From the NCBI GenBank assembly GCA_020746835.1, contig JAGPNK010000013.1, positions 310,001 through 374,000 of the forward strand: a DNA stretch of 64,000 nucleotides, in the 5' to 3' direction. Shown here in pieces: positions 31,259-40,970 of this stretch. The notes under the pieces were generated by a model that had not been told where the DNA came from, made no database searches, and saw only the letters and a list, made by a program, of their open reading frames with translations. Position 1 is the first letter of the stretch; every line of letters begins with the position of its first letter. Both the position numbers and the translations under genes were made by a program. Source of the DNA: Stachybotrys elegans. Lineage: Eukaryota; Ascomycota; Sordariomycetes; Hypocreales; Stachybotryaceae.

Positions 31259-32696
31259 TTATCCCAATCTAGGAGTCCAATCTGAATTCGGGTGCCCCCC
31301 ATCCACAGCCGTGAACCGCAATGCCGCGGTGTCATGCCTCCTCACGTTCAACGTGAAGCTCCCCTCGTACTCGCCAATGTCCTGCCCCGTCCACATATCG
31401 TGCACCAGGAACCTCCTCGCGCCGCTTGTATCCAGGCCGGGCACGTCGGCAAAGGTGACGCCCAGATCGCGCGGGTAGTTCTCTGTGTTGAGCAGGAAGA
31501 CGTGGATGCCCGCGACGGATGTGCCGACCCAGTGGCTGGGCGGGTGCGCTGAGTTGGGAGTCGTCGGCTCCAGCGGACGGTCGAGGTTGAAGGGCATGAC
31601 GGCGTCGGCGTATACCTCGTCCTGATTGAAGGCGAGGAGTTCTCTGTTCTTGAGGATGGCGAGGATATCGCTCTGAATTCCTTCGAGCCTTGTTCCGATG
31701 ATGAGAGGGCTCTTCAGCGCCGCCCACATAGCAAAATGACTACGACTCTCCTCGACAGTCAAGTCACCGTTACCCACCTCAAGCATATCCCAGTCCCCGT
31801 GTCCCCAAAATCCCGTATCGTTCCAGTGGTGGGCAGCCTGGTTGAGGATGGGCATGATTCCCCAGTTGTATCCCCCGTTCTTACCAGCCCAGATGGGATA
31901 GATGTCACCAAACATTCGCCACGAGTGGCCAGTCTGGTTGCCCCAGCGCTCCACGTGGGCAGCACCCCAAGCACAAAGGGAGTACTGAATGGTGCGGTCC
32001 TGGGAAAGGAGGGGATCGCGCATTCTTCGGTAGCGCTCAGCAGTGTTGGAGGTACCGTAGTCGTATCCCGGGGGTGCCTGAACCGTCTCACTGGGGATAT
32101 CTGGCCGGTAGTTGTATTGGTCGTTCCATTGCGAAGGGTATTGGCAATTGTCATACTTCAAGTCTAAACGTGGGTCAGCTATGCTTACCTTGAACAGAAG
32201 AGGAGAAACTTACAGTCGATACCCCAGTCGGCAAACGTGGCGGCATCTACCTCCTCATGATACAAGGACCCTTCGTACAACGCGCAAGTCATCGTTCCTA
32301 GTGGCAGTCAGTACAGATGTTGGTGGGCGCTGCGTGATATTTCTGACCGGCATCAGAGTAGATGCCCAGCTTGAGACCCATGGCATGAATTTTATCCGCC
32401 AATCCCTTGATTCCATTAGGGAACTTGTTTGGGTCAGGAATCATCCTGCCCTGGCTGTCTCGACGTCTCGGCTGGACGCTCCAGCAGTCGTCGATGTTGA
32501 TGTACTCATACCCAGCATCCTTAAGGCCCAGATCAATGAAGGCCTGCGCGACCTGCAGAAACACCCTCTCGTTGATATTGCAGTCGTACTCGTTCCACGA
32601 GTTCCAGCCCAGGGCAGGAAGACGACCTGTGCCGTCCTCACTGACGATGGCCGAGACACCCCCAGCAAGAGCGGGTACGAGAAAATGAGTTCGCAT
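31259..32696 (-). CDS. Secreted alpha-galactosidase, GH27, 445 aa
   Basis: Three exons: 32348-32696, 32214-32297 and 31259-32163; all joins keep frame. I use the ATG at 32696 since MRTHFLVPALAGGVSAIVS makes a good signal peptide; an upstream ATG at 32714 would put six polar residues in front. The (beta/alpha)8 domain starts at LPALGWNSWNEYDC. The intron joins recreate GIYSDAGTMTCALYEGSL and DWGIDYLKYDNC. The nucleophile is D149 in KYDNC and the acid/base D270 in DWDMLEVG. A C-terminal beta domain follows. Expected action: release of terminal alpha-galactose from raffinose-type sugars, galactomannan or glycolipids outside the cell. A CCGGGG-type CreA motif lies about 170 bp upstream near 32870, in line with carbon repression, but this is a short motif. 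Confidence 0.94.
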
Positions 32697-33983
32697 GTTG
32701 ACTGTTCGTTGCATAAGTAGTAAAATAGCTCGCTAGATAAAATACCAGAAGGGCAGCTCATCCCTGGTTTAAATAGCCCGACGCCGGGCAGCAGCGGGAA
32801 TCATTGTCCAGACACGGAAACCTTGGCGACGTCATGTCTATGATTATCCCTGGTGGAATAAATGTCATCCCCGGATTTGCATGCCTGCCGACGGGAAACA
32901 ACGAATATCTCACCCTTCGGGTATAATTCCTCGAGTATGGTTCCAACCTTTGGTTCGCATCTGATTGGGGCGAGTCTCCGCAGTGCTACAATTGTTAAAG
33001 ACCCGAAGTGAGGAGCAAGTATTGCTTTTAGCCGGAAGGCGGCACGGCAGTTGGGGTTGTTGCATCATGGGATTTCTCCAATGCAACTATTAGGTAACGA
33101 TACCGCGTGATGATTTATTTGGGTCACGGAGTGTGTTTGTCCGTCTTGGATTGCTTGCTTGAATTCCTGCATTGGAGCAAAGAGGCTTTGTTAAGAAGCT
33201 GTTAAGGCTATCTTAAAAGGGTTTACTTTATAAGTATATCTTTAGGGCTACTAAAGCTCTTCTATTTCTAAATCTCTAGATCACGGCAGGAGCTGAGCTT
33301 TACTAACTGTTATAGTGCGGCAAAGAGGTTCTCAAGTGGAATTGGCAAGCGGATGGCAAGAAAAGCAGAATGAACAGGCACTGCGCCGCAACAACTCGGT
33401 CCGACGGAAGGGGAGAAACTTTTCAGGACTGCGAGCCGATCTGTCTCAGCTTTCAAGCCATCCACTTGAATGGGTACAACGGTACGTTCTACAAACCAGG
33501 TTTCAAATCTGAAAGGCGCTTTGCTTTGGTTTATGTGATTTGACCCTTGGCAATGAGCAGAGTTATGCTTGTGATCTGTCTGGTCTGTAGCCACCCTCCA
33601 GCCAGTCCAGGCCGAGAGGCAAATATCCCATGTTAACAAAGTCCTGCGCAAATAATATTATAGTTAAACGAAACCAGTAGATATTTAAAGGACACTTTGC
33701 GGAGTTGGACTTATCACGAAGCGCGTCGGTCTGGCAATGGCATCGGGGATTGGGAGGCAGGTACTCCCTCCACGGTATTTAGGCAAGCAGCATTTCCAAA
33801 TACCCTAAGATCCGCTTCAAGGGAGCAATTTGCCCCCAAATTGGTGACTGAAGAGACTGAGATAAATATTCAACCCTCCTCGATGACTCGACGGACACGA
33901 CTACCTACCTATCCAAGAAGACGTGGCCACGCTACCTAGATTTCGCCAATTCACCGCTTCTAAATTCTTGCCATGATTGAACC
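32697..33983. other. Intergenic DNA with AT-rich decayed stretch
   Basis: About 1.29 kb. The left part is the alpha-galactosidase promoter. An AT-rich part near 33190-33300, rich in TA and TTAAA steps, looks like RIP-decayed repeat DNA. No gene is supported. Confidence 0.45.
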
Positions 33984-34346
33984 TCACGGCGCCTTTTCCG
34001 CGCCATCCTTTGCGACGGGAATGCAGATGACAAACATCAGGCAGCCTTTTTCGCTCCGAAAGGGTCCATGCTCCATGCCTGGTTTGCGATACGCGTAGGC
34101 GCCCTTCTCCCATCCCTGTTGCAGCCGGGTGTCAAATAGATCGCCCTCAGCGAGGTAAATCTCCTCCACGTAGTCGTGCACGAAGATCTTCTGTTGGTTG
34201 GCGGCGCCGGGCTGCCAGCGCTGCAAGGTTGTGCGGCGGCCGGTGGCAGCATCTTCGTTCAGGAGCATCTCGTCCACGCCCGGCTCAAGGGCTTTCCAAG
34301 TGCGGCCGGGAGCAGACTCCGCAGGGTGAAATTCGAATTGCTCCAT
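33984..34346 (-). CDS. Small cupin-domain protein, 120 aa
   Basis: Single exon. The beta-barrel motif 1 is FVHDYVEEIYLAEGDLFD (residues about 55-72), with His, Glu and Gly at the usual places, although the H-x-H pair is reduced to one His. Motif 2 is the KPGMEHGPF segment (about 88-96) with Pro and His. Length and layout match the ChrR-type one-domain cupins found in fungi and bacteria. Such proteins bind a metal and act as sensors, isomerases or small oxygenases; no specific reaction can be assigned. No targeting signal is seen, so cytosolic. The start at 34346 is the first ATG and gives a natural N-terminus. Confidence 0.8.
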   Translation of the reverse strand: MEQFEFHPAESAPGRTWKALEPGVDEMLLNEDAATGRRTTLQRWQPGAANQQKIFVHDYVEEIYLAEGDLFDTRLQQGWEKGAYAYRKPGMEHGPFRSEKGCLMFVICIPVAKDGAEKAP

Positions 34347-35384
34347 GATTGCAGTTTATAGAAAGCAAGTTCTGCTGAAAGCCTCGATAAGAAGTGAAGA
34401 GGGCGAGGATGCTGTCTCCTGGCGTTTTGCTTCTGGTGTGCTGGTGGCCAACGGCGGAGGACTGGATGTCAACGAGTTTTGAGTGAGATGGAGCCCTGGT
34501 AAGCACGAACCGAACTCGGAGAGCACAGAATCAGATCTTTGAATAATCCTATTTATTTTACCTGAAAATGCTGGCTGAGGCAATCCCACATCTACCTCCG
34601 CTTTTGATTTCTAAGCCAGTGAACCATTGTGGACTAACCAGACTTATACTCTACTTAGGTTAGGTAATTAGAATATATAATCTAGAAGTAACTTATAGTT
34701 AAATACTCTATAATAATCTAGTATAAAAATTAATAATGCTATATAGTACTCTATGATATAGTAGGTATATCCAGTGTGAAAAAAAAAGAATAATAGTATA
34801 TGCAAACAATAGTAGCCTTACTACCCGCAGGACTAAAGAACAGTATCAAGCAATGAAGGGATCGTCAGACTGTAGCATACAATTGACATCTCCTGTTGGC
34901 TAGAGCCAGAGAACAATGAGGGGGCTGCAATAGCGGCAGCGGCAGCAAAAGCGTATGCAGTCGGGGGGACCTACGGTTAGCAGACTGGCCTTGATGTGTG
35001 TACATACCGTTCGTCGGCGTGTGTTCTGACGAGGCTGGCCGAAGGTGACGTACCGAGAGCGATGCGCCGAGGTCGGGATACCGTCGCGATTCCGGCGGAA
35101 GTCCTCAGGCTGCGTGGGCTCACGATGAAGAAGCATGTGACGACTGTGGCTGCGGATGGTGCATATAGTACTCTATAGTACTTTTTTAAACTAGAATTAG
35201 TAAAGAAAAAGAGAAAGAAGAGAAAGAAGAGAAAGAAGAAGAAAGAAGAAGAAGAAGAAGAAGAAGAAGAAGAAGAAGAAGAAGAAGAAGAAGAAGAAGA
35301 CTTACTGATATCTATCCTATTATAGCACAGCATCAAGAGATCTGATATATTGACCTGGAGTTAATATTAAACCTAAGCCATAAC
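34347..35384. other. AT-rich spacer with flanked GC-normal insert and GAA repeat
   Basis: Three parts: AT-rich, TA-dense DNA at about 34650-34800; a GC-normal segment at about 34860-35160 with no clear gene; and AT-rich DNA with a GAA repeat after that. The 14-mer ATATAGTACTCTAT occurs on both sides of the GC-normal part (34741-34754 and 35164-35177). Confidence 0.5.
35210..35301. repeat. (GAA)n purine repeat
   Basis: About 90 bp of AAAGAAGAG and then nearly pure GAA units on the plus strand. It lies some 85 bp beyond the stop of the minus-strand NACHT NLR gene, where it reads CTT on the sense strand, probably in its 3' flank. Confidence 0.9.
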
Positions 35385-38258
35385 TTAATCTTTCAATCTA
35401 ACAGGGTCACCTCTTCCCTTTAAAGCACGACTTAGTCTTGACCACAACGACAATTTTTTCCTCAATAGATTGGTGTGTAGATGCTTGTCAAAGAGTGCAG
35501 CCACCTTGTACCAGTCCTGTTCCCCCGTTTCCATGCCCGATTGCAGTTTGGTTGCAATCTGCGCAAGCAGGCCCTTCATTGACTTTGTGTCCGATGCGCT
35601 AGCGCCCTTTTCCAATAGAAACTGGATAAGTAGGACACGTCCCTCCTTTGACCACTCCTCCAGTGGGTAGGAAAAGCCGCGAAAGTAAGGATCCATGAAA
35701 CACTCACTTCCCAGTGTGGCGCAAGCCAGGATGACGGGATATTGCGGATCGGGCTTTTGCAGCAAGTCGGGATCCCTAAGAACACGGGCTTTGACATAGA
35801 CATAGTTTGCAGATTGGGCGGCCAACCCTAAGAAGGCGTTGTACGGCGTCGACTGGCCGGGATTTATCGCGTTCAGGGTGGTGGCCCAGTGGGGGAGACC
35901 CCGGGTTGACTTGGGGATGAGGCGGTCATTCTGCTCATTTCGATACAATGTCCTGCTTCCGTCCGCGTAGTCCTGGCTTACCGACGCAGTTGCCATCGCC
36001 TTATCCCAGTAATCCATGAGCTTAAGGAAAAATTCAATGTTTTCAGGTTCGTCCCGTACAAGACAGGCGTGAAATAGGCAGTGGGAAGTATGAAGCCAGA
36101 AGCGGGCCGCACAGTCATACATTTTATTGTGGAGGAGTGTTTTCGTCTGAACCACGAGAGCCTTGAGGATCGCCAAATTGGGGTCGAACTTGGGGTCAGA
36201 GATGGACTTGATGTTGTCCCAGTTAGCTATAGCCCATTCATGGACACTTCTGTGCAGATAGTCAATAATGCCATCGTTAACAACCTCTAATAGCCCGCGA
36301 GTACGACTATTAAGTCTTCTGACGACCGTCTGGGTTATGTGCTTGCGGTAGCTCACTTCCAGAGTGTCCACGTCCTGAGCCAGGGTCTCCTCGTTGTCCA
36401 TATCTGCCAGGTATAAGTCGACTGCGTGTGGATAAAACTGTACTTCTCTGCGTATCTGGAAGATCTGAGATGCTTGGGGTCTGTATTCGGGCCTGATGCG
36501 CATCCAGATGCCGGAATACAAGTCTGACAGATCCAAGGGGAGACTGTCTAAGAGAGCTCGCAACTCCTTCAAGCTGCTTCCTTCTGTCAAGCCTTCGCAT
36601 AGGTCGCGAGATACAACAGAAACCCAAAGGAAGACGCCCTTGGCCTTTTCGATGAGTTCGATGGTTAACCGCTTCGCCTCAGCCGGGTTGGCCTGGGTAA
36701 GCTCGTAGTATCCACGCGTCTGGTTGAATTTGCCCTGCACAAATATCTCCATATCCTTTTTCGTAAATTCCTCCATCCTAAGGCTTGGATTTTCCACAAA
36801 GGCGTCGAGGAATATGTTTTCGGGTCGGCTGCTAACAAGGACCTTGGCACCCTCTCGGCCGTGGAAGAGCTTGACGAACTCAACCAGCTTCTCGTGATTG
36901 CCCTCAAACTCGTCTAGACCGTCGATGAAGAGCGCCAGGTTAAAGTCCTTTCCCATCAGTGATGTCAAGGCGGAAAAGCTCTCTAGCAGCTCCGCCCATG
37001 TCCATTCGGGGGAGAAGCGGACGAAATTTGGCCCAAATATTCGAAACAGGGCCCAGCGTCTTGGGCAAATCTTGGGGCAGAGGCTTGGCATCTGCTCCAA
37101 ACACTGCAGAAGGAGAGCCATCAGCAGGCCTTTCTGTGACTTTTGCAGCGACGAGACCCCAGCGCTCCAGAAGTAGAAGGACGCCATGATTAGCGGACGG
37201 TTGCCTGACCATCTGGTCAAGAGCGTCCGCGTTTGTTCGTTGTGAGTCACGAACTTCATCAGGGTGGATTTTCCTGCACCTGGTTTCCCTGTAATCCAGT
37301 ACGCATCCTTGGCCGGACCTTCCAACCACGCCGTAAACCCAACCCAGGAGTCGCATTCACCAGCTGGCTGTTGAGGCGTATCGTAGATCCAGGCGTAAGT
37401 CTGCCTGTAGGCTTCAGGTATGGATTCCTCTCGGTGCGTGATATCACTGACGCGGAGGCTGTTGGCTATGGCTCCTGTGTACAGTCGTAACTGGCTGTCC
37501 TCGTGATCCGCAATCCGTATGGCGAATCGCGACGCAAACTCTGAGACCTCCTCAACACCCAAGGCCGCAAGCATCGGGTCCCCAGTTGTCTGCGAGGCTG
37601 GTGACCAAATGTAGTCTATAATCCGACGGTGCTCGGAGCCCTCGTTTCCTGCAGCGTGCGCTATGGGGACGAGAGAGTCTTTGCCGGGGAGGCTGGTCTC
37701 AAGTCTGTCAAGCGATTTGACGATGTCGCTCTGGCCAGCCAGCAATTGCGTCAGAACCTCGGAGTTTGCAGACGTGCGATACCAAAGCACTCCTAACAAT
37801 GCCGTCATCATTCGCATCCTTAGGTCTGCCAGCCGGCTATTCCAGCTCGGTGCATCAAAAGACCTAATGGTTTTCAAGGCTGTAGAGAGACTGTGCTTGG
37901 TACTTGTCGTCCTGTCGGTGATGCCAAACTTGAACAGCTGATTCTGCCGCTTTTTCCTTAGGCTGGAGATGGCGTTATCGAGCTCGTTGGCAGCCCTGTC
38001 ACACTCTTCACAAATTTCCAGCAGCAAAGCCTCGGTGCTGCCCTGAGGGTGCGTGCCGTGGTTGAGTAGCCGCGTTTGAGAGCTGACTGCGGTGGAGAGC
38101 TGTGCCAGGTCTGAGGCGACGGTGGTGAGACTGACCTCATTTTCTGTCCGGCCTGAAGGGGACTGGTAGATCTCGCCTGCCGTGGAGACGAGGCGCGTGC
38201 CAAAGTCGATGAACTGCACCACGGCGGCAGCGATGCCCAGCGCACTCAGGGGGTCCAT
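35385..38258 (-). CDS. NACHT-domain NLR-like receptor (STAND P-loop NTPase), 957 aa
   Basis: Single-exon protein of the fungal NLR class. The N-terminus MDPLSALGIAAAVVQFIDFG is the usual start of the helical domain before fungal NACHT modules. Walker A GKPGAGKST is at residues 323-331, the FYFW-x-LQKS segment at about 361-374, Walker B LALFIDGLDEFEG at 441-453 and the sensor VLVSSRPEN near 475-483. After the NTPase part comes a helical region of the DUF7791 type and then about 250 residues with no WD40, ankyrin or TPR repeats, so the ligand-binding end is atypical. Fungal NLRs act in non-self recognition and cell death. The ATG at 38258 matches the conserved family start; the acidic frame upstream has no ATG. 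Triplet repeats flank both ends of the gene. Confidence 0.9.
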   Translation of the reverse strand: MDPLSALGIAAAVVQFIDFGTRLVSTAGEIYQSPSGRTENEVSLTTVASDLAQLSTAVSSQTRLLNHGTHPQGSTEALLLEICEECDRAANELDNAISSLRKKRQNQLFKFGITDRTTSTKHSLSTALKTIRSFDAPSWNSRLADLRMRMMTALLGVLWYRTSANSEVLTQLLAGQSDIVKSLDRLETSLPGKDSLVPIAHAAGNEGSEHRRIIDYIWSPASQTTGDPMLAALGVEEVSEFASRFAIRIADHEDSQLRLYTGAIANSLRVSDITHREESIPEAYRQTYAWIYDTPQQPAGECDSWVGFTAWLEGPAKDAYWITGKPGAGKSTLMKFVTHNEQTRTLLTRWSGNRPLIMASFYFWSAGVSSLQKSQKGLLMALLLQCLEQMPSLCPKICPRRWALFRIFGPNFVRFSPEWTWAELLESFSALTSLMGKDFNLALFIDGLDEFEGNHEKLVEFVKLFHGREGAKVLVSSRPENIFLDAFVENPSLRMEEFTKKDMEIFVQGKFNQTRGYYELTQANPAEAKRLTIELIEKAKGVFLWVSVVSRDLCEGLTEGSSLKELRALLDSLPLDLSDLYSGIWMRIRPEYRPQASQIFQIRREVQFYPHAVDLYLADMDNEETLAQDVDTLEVSYRKHITQTVVRRLNSRTRGLLEVVNDGIIDYLHRSVHEWAIANWDNIKSISDPKFDPNLAILKALVVQTKTLLHNKMYDCAARFWLHTSHCLFHACLVRDEPENIEFFLKLMDYWDKAMATASVSQDYADGSRTLYRNEQNDRLIPKSTRGLPHWATTLNAINPGQSTPYNAFLGLAAQSANYVYVKARVLRDPDLLQKPDPQYPVILACATLGSECFMDPYFRGFSYPLEEWSKEGRVLLIQFLLEKGASASDTKSMKGLLAQIATKLQSGMETGEQDWYKVAALFDKHLHTNLLRKKLSLWSRLSRALKGRGDPVRLKD

Positions 38259-39110
38259 AGAATCGTGTGCGCTTTCGCCCTCGTCTTCTTGTTCTTGTTC
38301 TTTGTCTTCTTCTTCTGCTTCGTCGTGGTCGTCGTGGTCGTCGTTGTTATCGTCGTCTTCTTCTTTTTTTTTTTTCCCCTCCAGGGAAATGAAGCATCAA
38401 GGTATCAGCCGCAGGAGGTCAGCAAGGCAGACTCTACACCTTCAGGCTGTGGAGGCTGTGCAACGCTGGCTTGACCAATGAATTTGTGCAGACAAGGGAG
38501 CACTCGTAAGCAGCTGCAGGGTCACACCCAAGGTTTATCCCCTGAGCTGCTTGGCAATTTGGTATTCGATTCTGTTACTGTTGTGGCACGTAAACGTATA
38601 TTAAGTTTTGTATTCCATGTTCCAGTAAATTCCAGGTACCTCACAAGCGAGCACATCTTGTATTGGCCCATCTCATGTGCATCGGTAGGCTCACCTAGTA
38701 GGGTTTTGTCGAAAACTGTCTGGCTGTAGGTGCTCCAGAAATTGATGCAGGATAAACTGGTATAGCCGCACAAGGTATGCATTGTAAATTATTTGTCGGC
38801 AAAACGAAAAATGGTCCGGACGATGTTGGCAGCAGTAGACAGATCCCTGGTGCTAGAGAGGGCTCAACGGACGAAGCAGGTACTGCCGGAATTGGTGTGC
38901 TACTGCGCTTTACATTGGTTTGATGTTGTTGAAGTGGCATAACCAAGTTCAATTCTATTGAATCACACGGGATGCCCATGGCTTTCGAAAGTTTCACGGA
39001 ATTCAATATTGTTTGATAAGAATTGGAAGCTTGATTGGTAGTAGAACAAAATGAATATATGTTCTATTGTGGTCTCCTTGGGAGCAGATCTAACCATCAC
39101 TCCGCCATTA
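38259..39110. other. NLR 5' flank and transporter 3' flank
   Basis: About 850 bp between two minus-strand genes. The left 120 bp hold a pyrimidine triplet repeat (purine on the NLR sense strand). The rest shows nothing that I can call. Confidence 0.5.
38277..38376. repeat. CTT/TCG-rich triplet repeat with poly-T, NLR 5' leader
   Basis: Imperfect TTC, TCG and TTG triplets ending in 12 T. On the NLR sense strand this is GAA/GAC-rich DNA directly upstream of its ATG. It is open in the same frame for about 36 codons, giving Lys4 then an Asp/Glu/Asn/His-rich string, but begins after a TGA and contains no ATG. Confidence 0.85.
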
Positions 39111-40876
39111 TTATGCAATAGGCTTGAGTTTCTCCTCCTCCAAAGTAGGACGAGGCGTGGTATGATCAGCAATCAGCTTTCCAAACCGCAGACAAGCAAG
39201 ATCCTTGCAAGTCGTCTTGACTCCCGCCCAGTTCTCCCGCACAATATCCATGGTCGGCCGCGAAAAGACGTCGTCAATCTCCTCGAGCGTCTTGTTCTTG
39301 GTCTCAGGCATGAAGAAGATTTGGTAGATTTCGCCAATCACGGCAATTCCACCGTAGAATCCTAGCGCAAGACCGGTTCGGCCCATGGAGTCCTGCATGG
39401 CCGTGAAGTTGTACGTTACGACGAAGGAGGCCAGGAACAGAAGAGCATCCGACGTCGTCATACCGTAGGAGCGGAGATAGGTTGGGTACACCTCTGCGGG
39501 CACGACCCACGTGAGGACGGCATAGGATCCAAAAAAGCCCATGTAAATCACCAGGCCCGTGAGATAGAGGCCTTCCACCAGCATGAGGTTGGTCTCAATG
39601 TTGAACTGGTAGCTGATGCCGATGAGGACCAGCCCAATGAAGAATCCCGGCAGCATCGTAATGGCCCAGGCTCGTCGACCGACACGATCAATAAAGAGAA
39701 CGGCAGGGATGGTGCCGATAAGCAGAGCGCCTCCTCCCACCAGCGACATGTAGTTGGCCTCCTCCTTGCCGAAGCCAATCTGGTTCATCAAGACGGACAT
39801 ATAGTACATGATGGCGTTGACACCCGTGAGCTGGCCAAGGAGAATCATGATGTTGGCAAACACAATGGCGCGGCGTGCTCGGGGCTCGGTGAAGAAGTCC
39901 AGCCAGGGGTACTTTTTGTTCTTGGCCCCCTCGGCGACAAGCGTCTCCTCTTGCTCGAGATTGGCAATCATGGAGCAGAACTCGGCTCTAGAGTCTGCTG
40001 TGGCAAAGCCACGAATGCGACGCCAGACCATGTAAGCCTCTGCCTTCTTTCGCTTGTGGAGCAAGAAGCGAGGTGACTCGGGGAGGAACAGCATGCTGCA
40101 AAGTGTTAGTATAAGACGAACAGTGCGGTTAAGCGCAAGGGACCTCACCCAAAGCCCATGATGGTAGAGAAGACGAGGGATGATCCGAGGATATACCTCC
40201 AGTTGCCTGGGACACGGAGGAACATGGCGGCCACGGCATAACCAAGAACCTCGCCCAGCGCAATGTTGAACTGGTAGAGCGAGACAAGGTTGCCTCGCAT
40301 CCTGCTCTCGACAGTCTCAGCGACGTACACAGGGACGGTACCTCCCTCCAGACCAACACCAAGACCGAGAATGACGCGCGCGGCAACCATCATACCGTAG
40401 TTGATGGCACCAGCCTCCAGCGCCGCTCCAATGGTGTACAGCAGGATACTGATGAGGATAGCACCCTTGCGGCCAAAGTACTCGTTGGCAGGGGAAAGCA
40501 AAATGGCACCTCCGACAGCGCCCAGGGGCATGCCAGAGTTGACGAGACTGTTCTGCGACTTGGACAGGTGGAGGTCGTCGGGGAGGTAGAGGTTCGCGCC
40601 GCTGATGAGGCTCTGGTCCAGGCCGCTCAGGAGACCACCCATGCTGGCAAAGGTGACGAGCAGCCAAGTGAAGTGGCGAGGGTCCTTGAACTCGACCTGG
40701 AAGAAGCCCTTCTTGAGACCGCCCGCAGCTTGGAGCTCCTGCTCAAACTGGGCAATGACGCCGTCGACATCGCCCACGTTGGTCCTTGCGACCTCGAGGG
40801 CCTCAAGCTCGACCTTTTCATTCTCCGAAGTGGAGGCAGCCTTGGGTGAAATAGTGGTATCCATTTCAGGTGCCAT
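39111..40876 (-). CDS. MFS sugar transporter, 570 aa
   Basis: Two exons: 40149-40876 and 39111-40095 (donor GTGAGG, acceptor GCAG, phase 2). I start at MAPEMD (40876); an upstream ATG at 40945 would add 23 residues that look like leader, and another at 40864 is possible. Sugar-porter signatures are all there: GLDQSLISGA in TM1, YFGRKGAIL between TM2 and TM3, FLPESPRFLL after TM6 (formed by the intron join), and PETKNKTLEEID at the end of TM12. The long N-terminal cytosolic part of about 75 residues has a helical FEQEL segment. The substrate is unknown; relatives take up monosaccharides, disaccharides or polyols. A link with the secreted alpha-galactosidase 6.4 kb away is possible but unproven. 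Confidence 0.93.
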
Positions 40877-40970
40877 GTTGAACAAACGCACAGGATGAGA
40901 TGCAGATATGGCGAGGGTATGTCGAATCGTGTTTCTTCCTCTCATCCTTTATACAATTCCCCAGGTCCCA
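40877..40970 (-). promoter_or_regulatory. Core promoter of sugar transporter with TATA and CreA motif
   Basis: On the minus strand a TATAAAG element lies about 75-80 nt before the ATG (plus 40950-40956). Next to it is CTGGGG (plus CCCCAG at 40960-40965), a CreA-type carbon-repressor site; another CTGGGG is at 41067-41072. CreA control of sugar porters is common, so the reading is plausible. Confidence 0.45.

Noticed and set aside
34977..35336. Poly-Ser/Phe frame on the minus strand
   Set aside because: It is only the translation of the CTT repeat.
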